A DNA stretch of 64,000 bases from Pseudorhodoplanes sp. (GTDB taxonomy: Bacteria > Pseudomonadota > Alphaproteobacteria > Rhizobiales > Xanthobacteraceae), in the NCBI GenBank assembly GCA_022843165.1, contig JALHOD010000003.1:227301-291300 (forward strand). Reading direction: 5' to 3'. Every line of letters begins with the position of its first letter. Position 1 is the stretch's first letter. The translations under genes were made by a program, and so were the position numbers. Below, piece by piece: positions 8,742-17,156 of this stretch. Under the pieces are notes generated by a model. It ran no database searches. It saw only the letters and a list, made by a program, of their open reading frames with translations, and was not told where the DNA came from.

Positions 8742-10055
8742 CTATACGCCGAAGGCCAGTTTCACGGTCATTCCGAACGCAGCCATGACGATCACCGTCG
8801 TCACCAGCCCGGTGTGCAATCCGAACGCCAGCACGCCGGCGACGACGGCGAGGATCGCCGCCAGCACGTCGATGCTCGCCAGATCGACGGCGTACCAGCG
8901 CAGCCAGCCGGAATGCATTTCCTGCACGCGCCCGAACAGGACGTGCAACGAGAACCAGACCGTCAGGTTGAGGATCACGCCGACCACGGCTGCGGTGATG
9001 GCGGCCAGCGCTCCCGTCAGACGCTTGTTGGCGCGCAGCTGTTCGATGAAGGGCGCGCCGGCGAAGATCCACAGCATCGACGGCACGAACACCACCCAGA
9101 TGGTCATCGCCGCGCCAAGAATGCCGGCGGTCACCGGAGAAAATGGCGCGGCTTCGCGGAAGGCCGCGAGAAAGCCGACGAATTGCGTGACCAGAATCAG
9201 CGGACCGGGCGTGGTTTCCGCGAGCCCGAGTCCGTCGACCATTTCGGCGGCCGTCATCCAGCCGTTGGTCTCGACCGCTTCCTGCGCCATATAGGCAAGC
9301 AGCGCATAGGCGCCGCCGAAACTCACCACTGCGAGCTTGGAAAAGAAAGTGCCGATATCGACGAGGATGTGAGACGGCGCGAGCAGCACGGCGGCAAGCG
9401 CCACGGGGGTCCACCAGGCGATCAGGCCGACCACGCTTGCAGTAACGGCCTGCCGCCAGCGTTCGGGATGCGGCGCGGTGAGCTGATGGTCGGTTCCGGC
9501 CAGTCCGAGTTGCGCGGGAGCGGATCGCGCCACCAGAAATCCGATCAGCCCGGCGCCGATGACGATCAGCGGAAAGGCCAGGTCCAGAAAGAAGATGCCG
9601 ACAAAAGCCGCCGCCGCGATTCCCACAAGAAACGAGGTTTTGAGCGCGCGCTTGCCGATGCGGATCAGCGCCTCGACCACGATCACCAGCACAGCGGCCT
9701 TGATGCCGAACAAGGCGCCGTCGACGAGCGGAATGCCGCGCCCGAGCGCGTAGAGCAGACTCAGGCCCAGCATGACAAAGGCGCCCGGCAGGACGAACAG
9801 GATGCCGGCCGCCAGTCCGCCGCGCACGCCATGCAGCAGCCAGCCGATATAGGTGGCGAGTTGCTGCGCCTCCGGGCCTGGCAGCAGCATGCAGAAATTC
9901 AGCGCATGCAGGAAGCGCGGCTCGTCGACCCATTTCTTCTCGTCGACGACGATGCGGTGCATCAGCGCGATCTGCCCGGCCGGTCCGCCGAAGCCGAGGC
10001 AGCCGATCTTGAACCAGGTCTTCACGGCTTGGGAGAAAGGGGGCGTTTCGGTCAT
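8742..10055 (-). CDS. chrA: Chromate transporter ChrA (long-chain type, CHR family)
   Basis: A membrane protein of 437 residues built from two homologous halves of about 200 residues, as in full-length ChrA proteins that expel chromate by proton-coupled transport. Family motifs FGGPAGQIALMH and LPGPEAQQLATYIGW are in the first half and FGGAYALLAYMAQ and GLGLAETTPGPLILVTQFVGF in the second. The start MTETPPFSQ is used; the longer track ORF only reads into the upstream gene in another frame. The ATG lies one base after the stop of the rhodanese-ChrB gene, so both are made from one message. Confidence 0.93.
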   Translation of the reverse strand: MTETPPFSQAVKTWFKIGCLGFGGPAGQIALMHRIVVDEKKWVDEPRFLHALNFCMLLPGPEAQQLATYIGWLLHGVRGGLAAGILFVLPGAFVMLGLSLLYALGRGIPLVDGALFGIKAAVLVIVVEALIRIGKRALKTSFLVGIAAAAFVGIFFLDLAFPLIVIGAGLIGFLVARSAPAQLGLAGTDHQLTAPHPERWRQAVTASVVGLIAWWTPVALAAVLLAPSHILVDIGTFFSKLAVVSFGGAYALLAYMAQEAVETNGWMTAAEMVDGLGLAETTPGPLILVTQFVGFLAAFREAAPFSPVTAGILGAAMTIWVVFVPSMLWIFAGAPFIEQLRANKRLTGALAAITAAVVGVILNLTVWFSLHVLFGRVQEMHSGWLRWYAVDLASIDVLAAILAVVAGVLAFGLHTGLVTTVIVMAAFGMTVKLAFGV

Positions 10056-10056
10056 G

Positions 10057-10881
10057 TCATGCCGCTTTCGCCGGCCAGTTGTGACGTTCGCTGGCGGCGA
10101 ATCGCAGCCACGCATAAAGCGCATCGTAAACCACGAAGCCGCGTTCGAGCAGTTCATGATCATTATCATCGGCGAGCGCAGACAAGCCAAGTGAGATCGC
10201 GAGCAATCCCGAAGCTTCCGGTGCCAGGTCGGGCCGCGCGGTGTCGGCGCCGCGCACGATCGACGCCAGCCGCGCCAGGGACGGCTCGCTCTCGAGACCG
10301 AACAGCCTGAGGATGGTGTCGAAAGAACAGCGCTCGCCGTCATGCGAGAGCTCGACGCCGTCGATGTCGAAGGGCACGCCGCCGGTCTCGCGTGCGACCG
10401 CCGCCACCTCCGGCGGATCGACGAACAGGAATCGCGCGTCCGGATCGATGAAACGGCGGATCAGCCAGGGGCAAGCCACGCGATCGATCTTCGGCCGCCT
10501 GCGGGTGACCCAGAGGCTGCGTTGCCCGGGTGCGAAGCGAGCCAGGGCCGCCTTGGACACAAGCGGCAGCCTTGCGTCGGTCCACGCCTTGTAGCCGCCT
10601 GTCAGCACGCGCGCATCGAACCCTTGCTCGCGCAGGATAGCGGCCGCCGTCTGGCTGCGCTCATGCCCTTCCTTGCAGGCAAGGACGACAGACATCCAAC
10701 GGCCGGCGCCATGCGGCCATGATGCCGCCTCGAGTGGGTCGCGCCAGGATGCGCCCGGCAGCAATCCCGGTGAACTGTCCAGAATCTCGCGCCTGCGCAC
10801 GTCGATGATGCGCGGCGCGGACGGAGAACCGATCAGCGTCCAGAGATCCTGCGGAGAAATGGCAAAAGGTGCAGCAAGCAT
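10057..10881 (-). CDS. Rhodanese-ChrB fusion, chromate resistance protein
   Basis: A protein of 274 residues with two parts. Residues 1-115 form a rhodanese-like domain with a Cys at residue 69 in the loop CKEGHERS. Residues about 125-265 match the Chrome_Resist/ChrB C-terminal domain (RRRPKIDRVACPWLIRRFIDPDARFLFV). ChrB-type proteins accompany ChrA and act in chromate sensing or reduction. The start is set by GGAGG five bases before the ATG of MLAAPF; an ATG four codons upstream lies inside that ribosome binding site. The leader forms a hairpin that would mask the site. The 677-residue track ORF includes unrelated upstream sequence. Confidence 0.86.
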   Translation of the reverse strand: MLAAPFAISPQDLWTLIGSPSAPRIIDVRRREILDSSPGLLPGASWRDPLEAASWPHGAGRWMSVVLACKEGHERSQTAAAILREQGFDARVLTGGYKAWTDARLPLVSKAALARFAPGQRSLWVTRRRPKIDRVACPWLIRRFIDPDARFLFVDPPEVAAVARETGGVPFDIDGVELSHDGERCSFDTILRLFGLESEPSLARLASIVRGADTARPDLAPEASGLLAISLGLSALADDNDHELLERGFVVYDALYAWLRFAASERHNWPAKAA

Positions 10882-10882
10882 G

Positions 10883-10918
10883 GTCTCCTCCATCTGCGCG
10901 TGATCGCGCGAAGGAGAC
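10883..10918 (-). promoter_or_regulatory. Leader hairpin covering the ribosome binding site of the rhodanese-ChrB gene
   Basis: Read on the minus strand, GTCTCCT, an inner GCGCG-ATCA-CGCGC stem-loop and AGGAGAC follow one another immediately before the start codon. The outer 7-bp arms pair perfectly and AGGAGAC is part of the Shine-Dalgarno sequence. The fold would block ribosome access until opened. Whether chromate, temperature or a protein opens it cannot be told. Confidence 0.5.
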
Positions 10919-11073
10919 GGTGCTTGGGCCTTGCGAGCCTTGGAAGACGGGGCGACCGTCGCTGGCCCCGCATTTAAACGGTACAGCAATCGGACTGCGG
11001 CATCAACGGGGTGGCCGGCAATCCTGCTCTTCTCCGCCGGGCCCTCGCATACGCCGGGCAGCTTCGCTAGGTT

Positions 11074-11994
11074 GTGTCCGGCATGGAAGCCGATCCCCAC
11101 CAATTGGCCGATCTTGAGGCCCGCAAGCTGCGCCGTCACCGGCTGATCGGCATCGCCCTGATGTGCGGCGCGGTAGCGAGTTTCGCCATTCTGGACGCGA
11201 CGGCGAAATATCTGAACGGGCACATGGACACCATGCAGGTGGTGTGGGCGCGCTATGTCAGCGCCTTCGTTCTCACGCTGATCATATCGAATCCGATCTC
11301 CAGTCCAGGCCTGATGCGGACCGGACGTCCGGTGCTGCAACTGGCCCGCTCGGCGTTGCTGCTCGGCTCGACCTTGTTCAATTTTCTCGCCTTCCGTTAT
11401 CTGCAGCTCGATCAGGCCTTGTCGATCCTGTTTTCGACACCCTTCATGGTGGCGATTCTGGCGGGGCCGTTTCTGGGTGAATGGATCGGTTGGCGGCGCT
11501 GGCTGGCGATTCTGGTCGGGTTTGCCGGCGTGTTGCTGGTGACGCGGCCGGGTGCGGGCGGCGTTCACTGGGCGGCGCTGTATTCGGTTGCCAGCGCGGT
11601 CTGCTATTCGGTCTATATCATTGCGACACGCGTGCTCTCGCGCACAGACTCCACCGAGACCACGCTGTTCTATTCCAATCTCGTCGGTGCGGTTGCAATG
11701 ATGCCGGTGCTGCCCTTCGTCTGGAGCACGCCCGACAACTGGTTCCTGATCTTCCTGATGGCGGTCTTTGGCGCGTTCGGAAGTTTCGGCCATTATCTGC
11801 TGATCGCCGGTCATCGTCTGGCGCCGGCCTCGATCCTCGCGCCATTCATGTATACCCAGCTGGTCTGGGCGGTGCTGCTCGGCTATCTGATTTTCAGCGA
11901 TGTGCCGAACAACTGGACGCTGGCCGGCGCCGCTGTGGTCATCGCGTCCGGCCTCTATCTGCTCTACCGAGAGCGGGTCGTGAAAGGGCGCTGA
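11074..11994 (+). CDS. DMT superfamily exporter (EamA domains)
   Basis: A membrane protein of 306 residues with ten predicted helices in two EamA repeats (first repeat about residues 17-145, second 160-295), such as GIALMCGAVASFAILDATAKYL and WAALYSVASAVCYSVYIIATRVL. Family members export metabolites, amino acids or nucleotide precursors; the substrate is unknown. The ORF starts at a GTG; an ATG three codons downstream (MEADPH) is an equally plausible start. It is divergent from the chromate genes, separated by about 190 bases, and converges with one base of spacing on the methyltransferase-like gene. Confidence 0.87.
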   Translation: MSGMEADPHQLADLEARKLRRHRLIGIALMCGAVASFAILDATAKYLNGHMDTMQVVWARYVSAFVLTLIISNPISSPGLMRTGRPVLQLARSALLLGSTLFNFLAFRYLQLDQALSILFSTPFMVAILAGPFLGEWIGWRRWLAILVGFAGVLLVTRPGAGGVHWAALYSVASAVCYSVYIIATRVLSRTDSTETTLFYSNLVGAVAMMPVLPFVWSTPDNWFLIFLMAVFGAFGSFGHYLLIAGHRLAPASILAPFMYTQLVWAVLLGYLIFSDVPNNWTLAGAAVVIASGLYLLYRERVVKGR

Positions 11995-11995
11995 G

Positions 11996-12604
11996 TCACG
12001 GCAGCAGCAGCAGAACCGGGATCGCGCCGATCTCCTGAAGATACTCAAAACCTTCCGCAGCCGGCACCGCCAGCAGGAACACCAGTGCATCGGCGAATGT
12101 CATCAGAACGCGCGGCGGCCGGATGGTGAGCGTCGGCTCGTCTTTCCAGAGGGAGGGATTGGGCAGAAAGCGCGGGACCTTGGCCATGAAGGCGCGATAG
12201 GGTTCGCCATAACGCTGCAGCAGCAGTTTTTCCTCCTGCAGCACGACGATGTAAAACACAACGTAAGCCAGCACCCCGCAGATCAGCGCCAGCACAATAC
12301 TTCCGGCCTGCGCGCCGGCGCCCGCCGCGCCCAGGAACGAGAAAAAATAAAGCGGATTGCGTGTCGCCGAATAAGGGCCCGTCGTCACCAGTTCGTCGAT
12401 CTTGCGTCCGCCGATATAGAGCGAAGCCCAGGTGCGGCCGAGAATACAGATCACGATCAGCACGATTCCGGCCCACTCGACCATCTCGTGCATCGTGCCG
12501 CCGCTTCGATAGCGGGAATTGGTCACCGCGAACGTGAATATCCCGAGCGCAATGACGGCAAAGAGGACGATCTTCCGGATGGCCTGGACGGCGGCGATAT
12601 TCAT
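11996..12604 (-). CDS. Isoprenylcysteine carboxylmethyltransferase-like membrane protein (ICMT/PEMT family)
   Basis: A protein of 202 residues with about five membrane helices. The C-terminal half carries the family signature GPYSATRNPLYFFSFLG and the conserved EEKLLLQRYGEPYRAFMAKVPRFLP, which form the SAM-binding region of bacterial ICMT/phospholipid-methyltransferase-like proteins. In bacteria these act on lipids, isoprenoids or unknown small molecules rather than on prenylated proteins. The start MNIAAVQ is preferred; the track extension of 42 residues reads through the divergent control region, which holds a perfect 17-bp palindrome. It faces away from the second 2-hydroxyacid dehydrogenase. 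Confidence 0.82.
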   Translation of the reverse strand: MNIAAVQAIRKIVLFAVIALGIFTFAVTNSRYRSGGTMHEMVEWAGIVLIVICILGRTWASLYIGGRKIDELVTTGPYSATRNPLYFFSFLGAAGAGAQAGSIVLALICGVLAYVVFYIVVLQEEKLLLQRYGEPYRAFMAKVPRFLPNPSLWKDEPTLTIRPPRVLMTFADALVFLLAVPAAEGFEYLQEIGAIPVLLLLP

Positions 12605-12668
12605 GACGTCTATCACTTGATCGAGAACGCAAGTCGGCTGCCGGTGTCTAGTCCGGACGAATGCTCTC

Positions 12669-12685
12669 CACAAGTGACACTTGTG
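12669..12685. promoter_or_regulatory. Perfect 17-bp palindrome, probable operator
   Basis: The sequence CACAAGTGACACTTGTG has two perfect 8-bp arms around one central A. It sits in the 150-bp divergent gap, about 65 bases from the methyltransferase-like start and 70 bases from the dehydrogenase start, as expected for a dimeric regulator that controls both. No regulator gene is adjacent. Confidence 0.55.
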
Positions 12686-12754
12686 ATAATCGGACTTGCA
12701 GTGAGACCGGGGATTGCGGCAGGTTTGCACGGAAAATCAAGGGAGGACTCAAGA

Positions 12755-13738
12755 ATGGCCGCAGACAAGGCCGATATCGTTCTGATCGGTGCGTCCAAGC
12801 CGGTGATTGTGAACGGCCTGTCGTCGCAGGTGCATCTGCACAAGCTGTTCGAGGCCAAGGATCGCGAGGCATTGCTGGCTGAAATCGCGCCGCGGGTGCG
12901 CGGCCTGGCGGTGGCCTATACCGCCAACAAGATCGACAGCGCGTTCATGTCACGCTTTCCGAAACTGGAAATCGTTTCAAGTTTCGGCGTCGGCTACGAT
13001 CATGTCGATGCAAAATGGGCCGGCCAGCACGGTATTATCGTCACCAACACGCCGGATGTGCTGAACGAGGAAGTCGCCGACACCGCGCTCGGTCTGCTGC
13101 TCTGCACGGTCCGCGAATTTCCGCAGGCCGACCGTTATTTGCGCGCGGGCAAATGGATCGAAAAAGGATATCCGCTCAGCAAGGCGACGCTGCGCGACCG
13201 CACTGTCGGCATCGTCGGCATGGGCCGCATCGGCAAGGCGATCGCGCGCCGTCTCGACGCCTTCGGCGTGCCGGTGGTCTATCACTCGCGCAATCCGCAG
13301 GCGGGTGTCGCTTACAAATATTATCCCGATCTCGTCGCGATGGCGCGCGATGTCGACACCTTGATGGTGATTGTGCCCGGCGGCGCGGCGACCAAAAGTC
13401 TCATCAACATGCAGGTCTTGGAGGCGCTCGGACCCAACGGCATCCTGATCAACATGGCGCGCGGGTCGGTCGTGGACGAGCCGGCGCTGATCAAGGCGCT
13501 GCAGAACAGGACCATCATGTCGGCCGGACTCGATGTCTTCGTCAATGAGCCCGAGGTGCCGCAGGAACTGATCGCGATGGATCATGTCGTGCTGTTTCCG
13601 CATCTCGGCTCCGCCTCGGAATATACCCGCCGCGCCATGGACCAGCTCGTGGTCGACAATCTTCTGGCCTGGTTTTCCGGAAAGCCTCCCTTAACGCCGG
13701 TTCCGGAAACGCCCTACCCACCACAAAAGCGCGGGTGA
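12755..13738 (+). CDS. 2-hydroxyacid dehydrogenase (glyoxylate/hydroxypyruvate reductase type)
   Basis: A protein of 327 residues of the D-isomer-specific 2-hydroxyacid dehydrogenase family. Substrate loop SSFGVGYDHVDA, Rossmann motif VGIVGMGRIGKAIARRL, catalytic Arg in NMARGSVVDE, Glu in VFVNEPEVP and His in LFPHLGSAS are all present. The basic residues HSRN after the second Rossmann strand suggest NADPH preference, as in GhrA/GRHPR-like enzymes; this is inference. GGAGG eight bases before the ATG fixes the start, so the 89 extra residues of the track ORF are not coding. A perfect palindrome upstream is a likely control site. Confidence 0.88.
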   Translation: MAADKADIVLIGASKPVIVNGLSSQVHLHKLFEAKDREALLAEIAPRVRGLAVAYTANKIDSAFMSRFPKLEIVSSFGVGYDHVDAKWAGQHGIIVTNTPDVLNEEVADTALGLLLCTVREFPQADRYLRAGKWIEKGYPLSKATLRDRTVGIVGMGRIGKAIARRLDAFGVPVVYHSRNPQAGVAYKYYPDLVAMARDVDTLMVIVPGGAATKSLINMQVLEALGPNGILINMARGSVVDEPALIKALQNRTIMSAGLDVFVNEPEVPQELIAMDHVVLFPHLGSASEYTRRAMDQLVVDNLLAWFSGKPPLTPVPETPYPPQKRG

Positions 13739-13787
13739 CCGCCGCGCCGGATATGCTAGCGTTTCCACATCGAACAGGGATGGTGGA

Positions 13788-14480
13788 ATGCGTAAAATTT
13801 TACCGATTGTTCTGGTCGCGTTGTTCGCCTCTCATTTCGCCTCTCATAATGCCGAGGCTCAGACTCCCAGCGACGCCATCAAGGCCTTGGCCGGGGGCTG
13901 GGAGATTTCCAACGCCGATCGCGAGAAGGCGTGCCATCTGACCTTCAAGGCCGATCCCGTGAAGGGCGGCTTCAAGGTCGAATTCGACAAGGCCTGCGCA
14001 GGAGTTTTTCCGGCAACCAGGGATGTCGAGGCCTGGGCCGTCGTGAAGGATGACCTGCGGCTGCTGGACGCGCGCGGCCGCACCGTTTTCGACTTCACCG
14101 AAGTCGAGAGCGGCATGTACGAGGCCGAGCGCGCAAACGAAGGACTTTATTTCCTGCAGAATCAGGCGTCGGCGCCGCCGGCAGCGGAGACGGCGGAGAA
14201 CATGTTCGGCGAATGGACGCTGGCTCGAAGCGGCAAGCCGGTCTGCGTCGTCACCCTGACCAGCGACGGCGCCGGCGGCGAAGCCGGTTACGCCCTGCAT
14301 GTGCGCCCCGGCTGCGATCCTGTGGTGATGCGGCTCAATCCGGTGGCGTGGCGGATGGATCGCGGTGAAGTCGTGCTGTCGGCCGCCAACGGCCAGAGCT
14401 GGCGATTCGAGCAGGGCGAACGCAAGACGTGGCAGCGGGTGCCCGAAACCGCCGGCGGCCTGACCATGAGCCGGAAATAA
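13788..14480 (+). CDS. AprI/Inh family metalloprotease inhibitor, two tandem domains
   Basis: A secreted protein of 230 residues: signal peptide about 1-24 (cleavage near AEA-Q), then two inhibitor-like domains. Domain one starts at LAGGWEISNADREKACHLTF with a second Cys in KACAGVFP. Domain two starts at MFGEWTLARSGKPVCVVTL with its second Cys in RPGCDPV. The shared pattern GxW-x(n)-CxxTF ... C fits the disulfide of the Inh/AprI beta-barrel (PF02974). The classical inhibitors have a single domain of about 105 residues, so this is a tandem form. No serralysin-type protease gene is in the window; it may protect the periplasm or act as a lipocalin-like binder. Confidence 0.8.
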   Translation: MRKILPIVLVALFASHFASHNAEAQTPSDAIKALAGGWEISNADREKACHLTFKADPVKGGFKVEFDKACAGVFPATRDVEAWAVVKDDLRLLDARGRTVFDFTEVESGMYEAERANEGLYFLQNQASAPPAAETAENMFGEWTLARSGKPVCVVTLTSDGAGGEAGYALHVRPGCDPVVMRLNPVAWRMDRGEVVLSAANGQSWRFEQGERKTWQRVPETAGGLTMSRK

Positions 14481-15227
14481 TCAGATCAGCTGCAATCCCT
14501 TGAAGCTGGCATGGCCGTCCCTGCCGACGATGATGTGGTCGTGCACGGAAATGCCGAGCGGCCTGGCGATATCGACGATGGACTGCGTCATCTGAATATC
14601 GGCGTGCGAGGGGGTGGGATCGCCCGAGGGATGATTGTGCACGATGATGACGGCGGTGGCCGATAATTCCAGCGCCCGTTTGACCACCTCGCGCGGATAG
14701 ACCGGCGTGTGGTCCACGGTGCCGGTTTGCTGCACCTCGTCGGCGATCAGCTGGTTGCGCTTGTCGAGAAACAGCACGCGCAAGTGCTCTTTTTCGGCAA
14801 AAGCCATGGCCGTGCGGCAGTAATCCAGCACCGACGTCCAGGACGACAGCACCGGGCGTTTTTGCACCGCCCCTTTGACAAAACGGCTGGCCGCGGCCTG
14901 CACGATTTTCAGTTCGGTGACGGCGGCGCCTCCGAGCCCTTTCACTTCGGCCAGCCGCGCGCCCGGCGCCGCGATGACTTCGGCGAAGGAGCCGAATTTG
15001 GCGATCAGTTGCTTGGCGAGCGGCTTCACGTCGCGCCGCGGCAGGGCCCGGAACAGCAGCAATTCCAGCAATTCGTAGTCGGTGAGGGCGTCGGTGCCCG
15101 CATCCCGGAACCGGGCGCGCAGACGTTCGCGATGGCCGTGATAATGCGGGGCCGCATTCTGCAGGCCCGCCTCCTCGCTACGGACTTTTTTTCTGCCCGG
15201 CATCGCCGCCATCCCCCGACGGACCAT
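14481..15227 (-). CDS. radC: RadC family JAB/MPN domain protein
   Basis: A protein of 248 residues. A helix-hairpin-helix-like N-terminal part ([25 protein letters not shown], then the [13 protein letters not shown] hairpin) is followed by the JAMM metal site [14 protein letters not shown] at about residues 195-208. RadC was named for DNA repair, but a direct repair role is doubtful and the true activity is open. It lies 37 bases downstream of the methionine aminopeptidase gene on the same strand, an arrangement common in Rhizobiales. The N-terminal extension [14 protein letters not shown] contains two alternative starts. Confidence 0.9.
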   Translation of the reverse strand: MVRRGMAAMPGRKKVRSEEAGLQNAAPHYHGHRERLRARFRDAGTDALTDYELLELLLFRALPRRDVKPLAKQLIAKFGSFAEVIAAPGARLAEVKGLGGAAVTELKIVQAAASRFVKGAVQKRPVLSSWTSVLDYCRTAMAFAEKEHLRVLFLDKRNQLIADEVQQTGTVDHTPVYPREVVKRALELSATAVIIVHNHPSGDPTPSHADIQMTQSIVDIARPLGISVHDHIIVGRDGHASFKGLQLI

Positions 15228-15264
15228 CAGGATGCCGCGAAAGCGGGACTTTGGAAATCCCGAT

Positions 15265-16095
15265 TTATGCCGCGGGGCGGTAAGGCGGCTTGTCGAGGCC
15301 CTTGGGCGAGGGCGTGAAAATCTCGACGCCCTTGTCGGTCACGCCGATGCTGTGCTCGAACTGCGCGGAAAGCGAGCGGTCGCGCGTCACGGCGGTCCAG
15401 CCGTCCGACAGCACCTTCACATGCGGGCGCCCGAGATTGATCATCGGCTCGACGGTGAAGAACATGCCGGGCCGCAGCACGGTGCCTTCGCCGGCGCGGC
15501 CGACGTGAACGATATTCGGCTCGTCATGAAACAGCCGGCCCAGTCCGTGGCCGCAGAAGTCGCGCACCACGCTCATATGCTGGGCTTCGACATAGGACTG
15601 GATGGCGGCGCCGATATCGCCGGTGGTGCCGCCGGGCCTGATGGCGGCAATGCCGCGCATCATGGCTTCGTAGGTCACGTCGATCAGCCGCTCGGCGCGG
15701 CGCGGAATCTCCCCGACCGCGTACATGCGGCTGGAATCGCCGTGCCAGCCATCGACGATCAGGGTGACGTCGATATTGACGATGTCGCCCTCTTTCATCG
15801 GCTTGTCGTTCGGGATGCCGTGACAGACGACGTGATTGATCGAGGTGCAGGTGGATTTCCGGTAGCCGCGATACATCAGCGTCGCCGGCAGCGCGCCGTG
15901 ATCCATCGCGAAATCGAAGACCAGCTTGTCGATGCGCTCGGTCGGAACGCCCGGCTTCACTTCGTCGACCAGCAGGTCGAGACATTCCGCCACCAGCCGG
16001 CCGGCCTTGCGCATGCCGGCAAAGGCTTCCGGGCCGTGCAATTTGATTTGTCCGGTCTTGCGCGCAGGCGCAAGCGCGGCCTCAACGTAACTCAT
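15265..16095 (-). CDS. map: Type I methionine aminopeptidase
   Basis: A cytosolic metalloenzyme of 276 residues that removes the initiator Met from new proteins. The five metal ligands are visible: Asp in VNIDVT, Asp in HGDSSRM, His in [12 protein letters not shown], Glu in FTVEPMIN and Glu in [10 protein letters not shown]. The length is usual for alphaproteobacterial type I enzymes. The start MSYVEA is chosen because GAGGA lies upstream at normal spacing; the track ORF adds 18 residues without family character. It is the promoter-proximal gene of a map-radC pair. Confidence 0.95.
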   Translation of the reverse strand: MSYVEAALAPARKTGQIKLHGPEAFAGMRKAGRLVAECLDLLVDEVKPGVPTERIDKLVFDFAMDHGALPATLMYRGYRKSTCTSINHVVCHGIPNDKPMKEGDIVNIDVTLIVDGWHGDSSRMYAVGEIPRRAERLIDVTYEAMMRGIAAIRPGGTTGDIGAAIQSYVEAQHMSVVRDFCGHGLGRLFHDEPNIVHVGRAGEGTVLRPGMFFTVEPMINLGRPHVKVLSDGWTAVTRDRSLSAQFEHSIGVTDKGVEIFTPSPKGLDKPPYRPAA

Positions 16096-16160
16096 GCCAG
16101 TCCTCGCGGCGATTTGCCCGCAATGTAAGCGATCGCCCGCCTGGTGCAAGCGGCCCGAAA

Positions 16161-17144
16161 TCAGGCGACAAAACGGCCGCCCAGATCCTCATCGATGTGG
16201 ATTTTGACGATTTCATCGAAGGTATTTTCCGCCTTGAAGCCGAGCGCGCGCGCGCGATCCGACGTGAAGCTGCGCGGCCAGCCTTCCACGATCCGCATGA
16301 TGAAGGGGTCCGGGACATGGCGGATCCGCGCCGCCACCCGTTCGCCGGCCACGCGGCGGAGCGCGGCCACCTGTTCGCCGACCGAGCAGCAGACGCCGGG
16401 CATGGTGAGATTGATGCGCGGGCCAAGCTGCGCGCGCGTGAGCCCGGCGGCGTGGATCAGGAAGCCGGCGGCGGACCGGGGAGAGGCATGCGTGTTCTGC
16501 ACGTCGTCCGGCACCGGCTGGATCGCTTCAAGTCCGGCCAGCGGCTCGCGGATGATCGCCGAGAAGAAGCCGGATGCCGCCTTGTTCGGCTTGCCCGGAC
16601 GCACCGTGATGCCGGGCAGGCGGATGCCGACGCCATCGACAAAGCCGCGCCGGCTGTAGTCGGCGAGCAGCGCTTCGATCATGACCTTCTGCGTGCCGTA
16701 GGATGTGAGCGGGGTCAGGTGAAAATCGTCCGGCACCGGGTCCGGCAGCGGCGCGCCGAAGACCGCGATGGAAGACGTGAAAATGAATTTCGGACAATAG
16801 CCGTCGCCGGCATTGCGGATGGCGTCGAGCAGCGTCCGCGAACCGTCAAGATTGACGCGATAGCCTTTCTCCAGATCGGTTTCGGCTTCGCCGGAGACAA
16901 CGCCGGCGAGGTGAAAAATCACGTTCGGGCGCGCGATGAGAAGCGCTTCGGCGGCGCCCGGTGCGGGCAGATCGATCGTCCGGCTCTCGATGTCGCCGCT
17001 CAGGCCCTTCGGCGGTTCCGGCGGGACGATGTCTGCGAGCGTCAGCTTGTCGATGGTCTTGCCGTTCAGCTTGCCGGTGCGCGCCAGTCTCTCGACCAGC
17101 TTGCGTCCGATCATGCCGGCTGCGCCTGTGATGAGAATATGCAT
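16161..17144 (-). CDS. NAD-dependent epimerase/dehydratase family, DenD-like (D-erythronate dehydrogenase)
   Basis: A protein of 327 residues, extended SDR type. The Rossmann motif ITGAAGMIG is at the N-terminus and the active-site Tyr and Lys lie in TSYGTQKVM. Features such as GIRLPGITVRPGKPNKAASGF and TMPGVCCSVGEQV match D-erythronate dehydrogenases (DenD), which oxidise C4 sugar acids at C2. The kinase and aldolase that complete known erythronate/threonate routes are not visible, so the natural substrate is inferred only. It lies on the same strand as the TRAP transporter and sugar-acid dehydratase genes upstream, which supports a sugar-acid role. Confidence 0.82.
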   Translation of the reverse strand: MHILITGAAGMIGRKLVERLARTGKLNGKTIDKLTLADIVPPEPPKGLSGDIESRTIDLPAPGAAEALLIARPNVIFHLAGVVSGEAETDLEKGYRVNLDGSRTLLDAIRNAGDGYCPKFIFTSSIAVFGAPLPDPVPDDFHLTPLTSYGTQKVMIEALLADYSRRGFVDGVGIRLPGITVRPGKPNKAASGFFSAIIREPLAGLEAIQPVPDDVQNTHASPRSAAGFLIHAAGLTRAQLGPRINLTMPGVCCSVGEQVAALRRVAGERVAARIRHVPDPFIMRIVEGWPRSFTSDRARALGFKAENTFDEIVKIHIDEDLGGRFVA

Positions 17145-17156
17145 GCGGCGCCTGCC

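Noticed and set aside
8103-10310. A 735-residue plus-strand ORF across the ABC permease and chrA
   Set aside because: Reads the permease out of frame and chrA in antisense; only the two real genes show family motifs.
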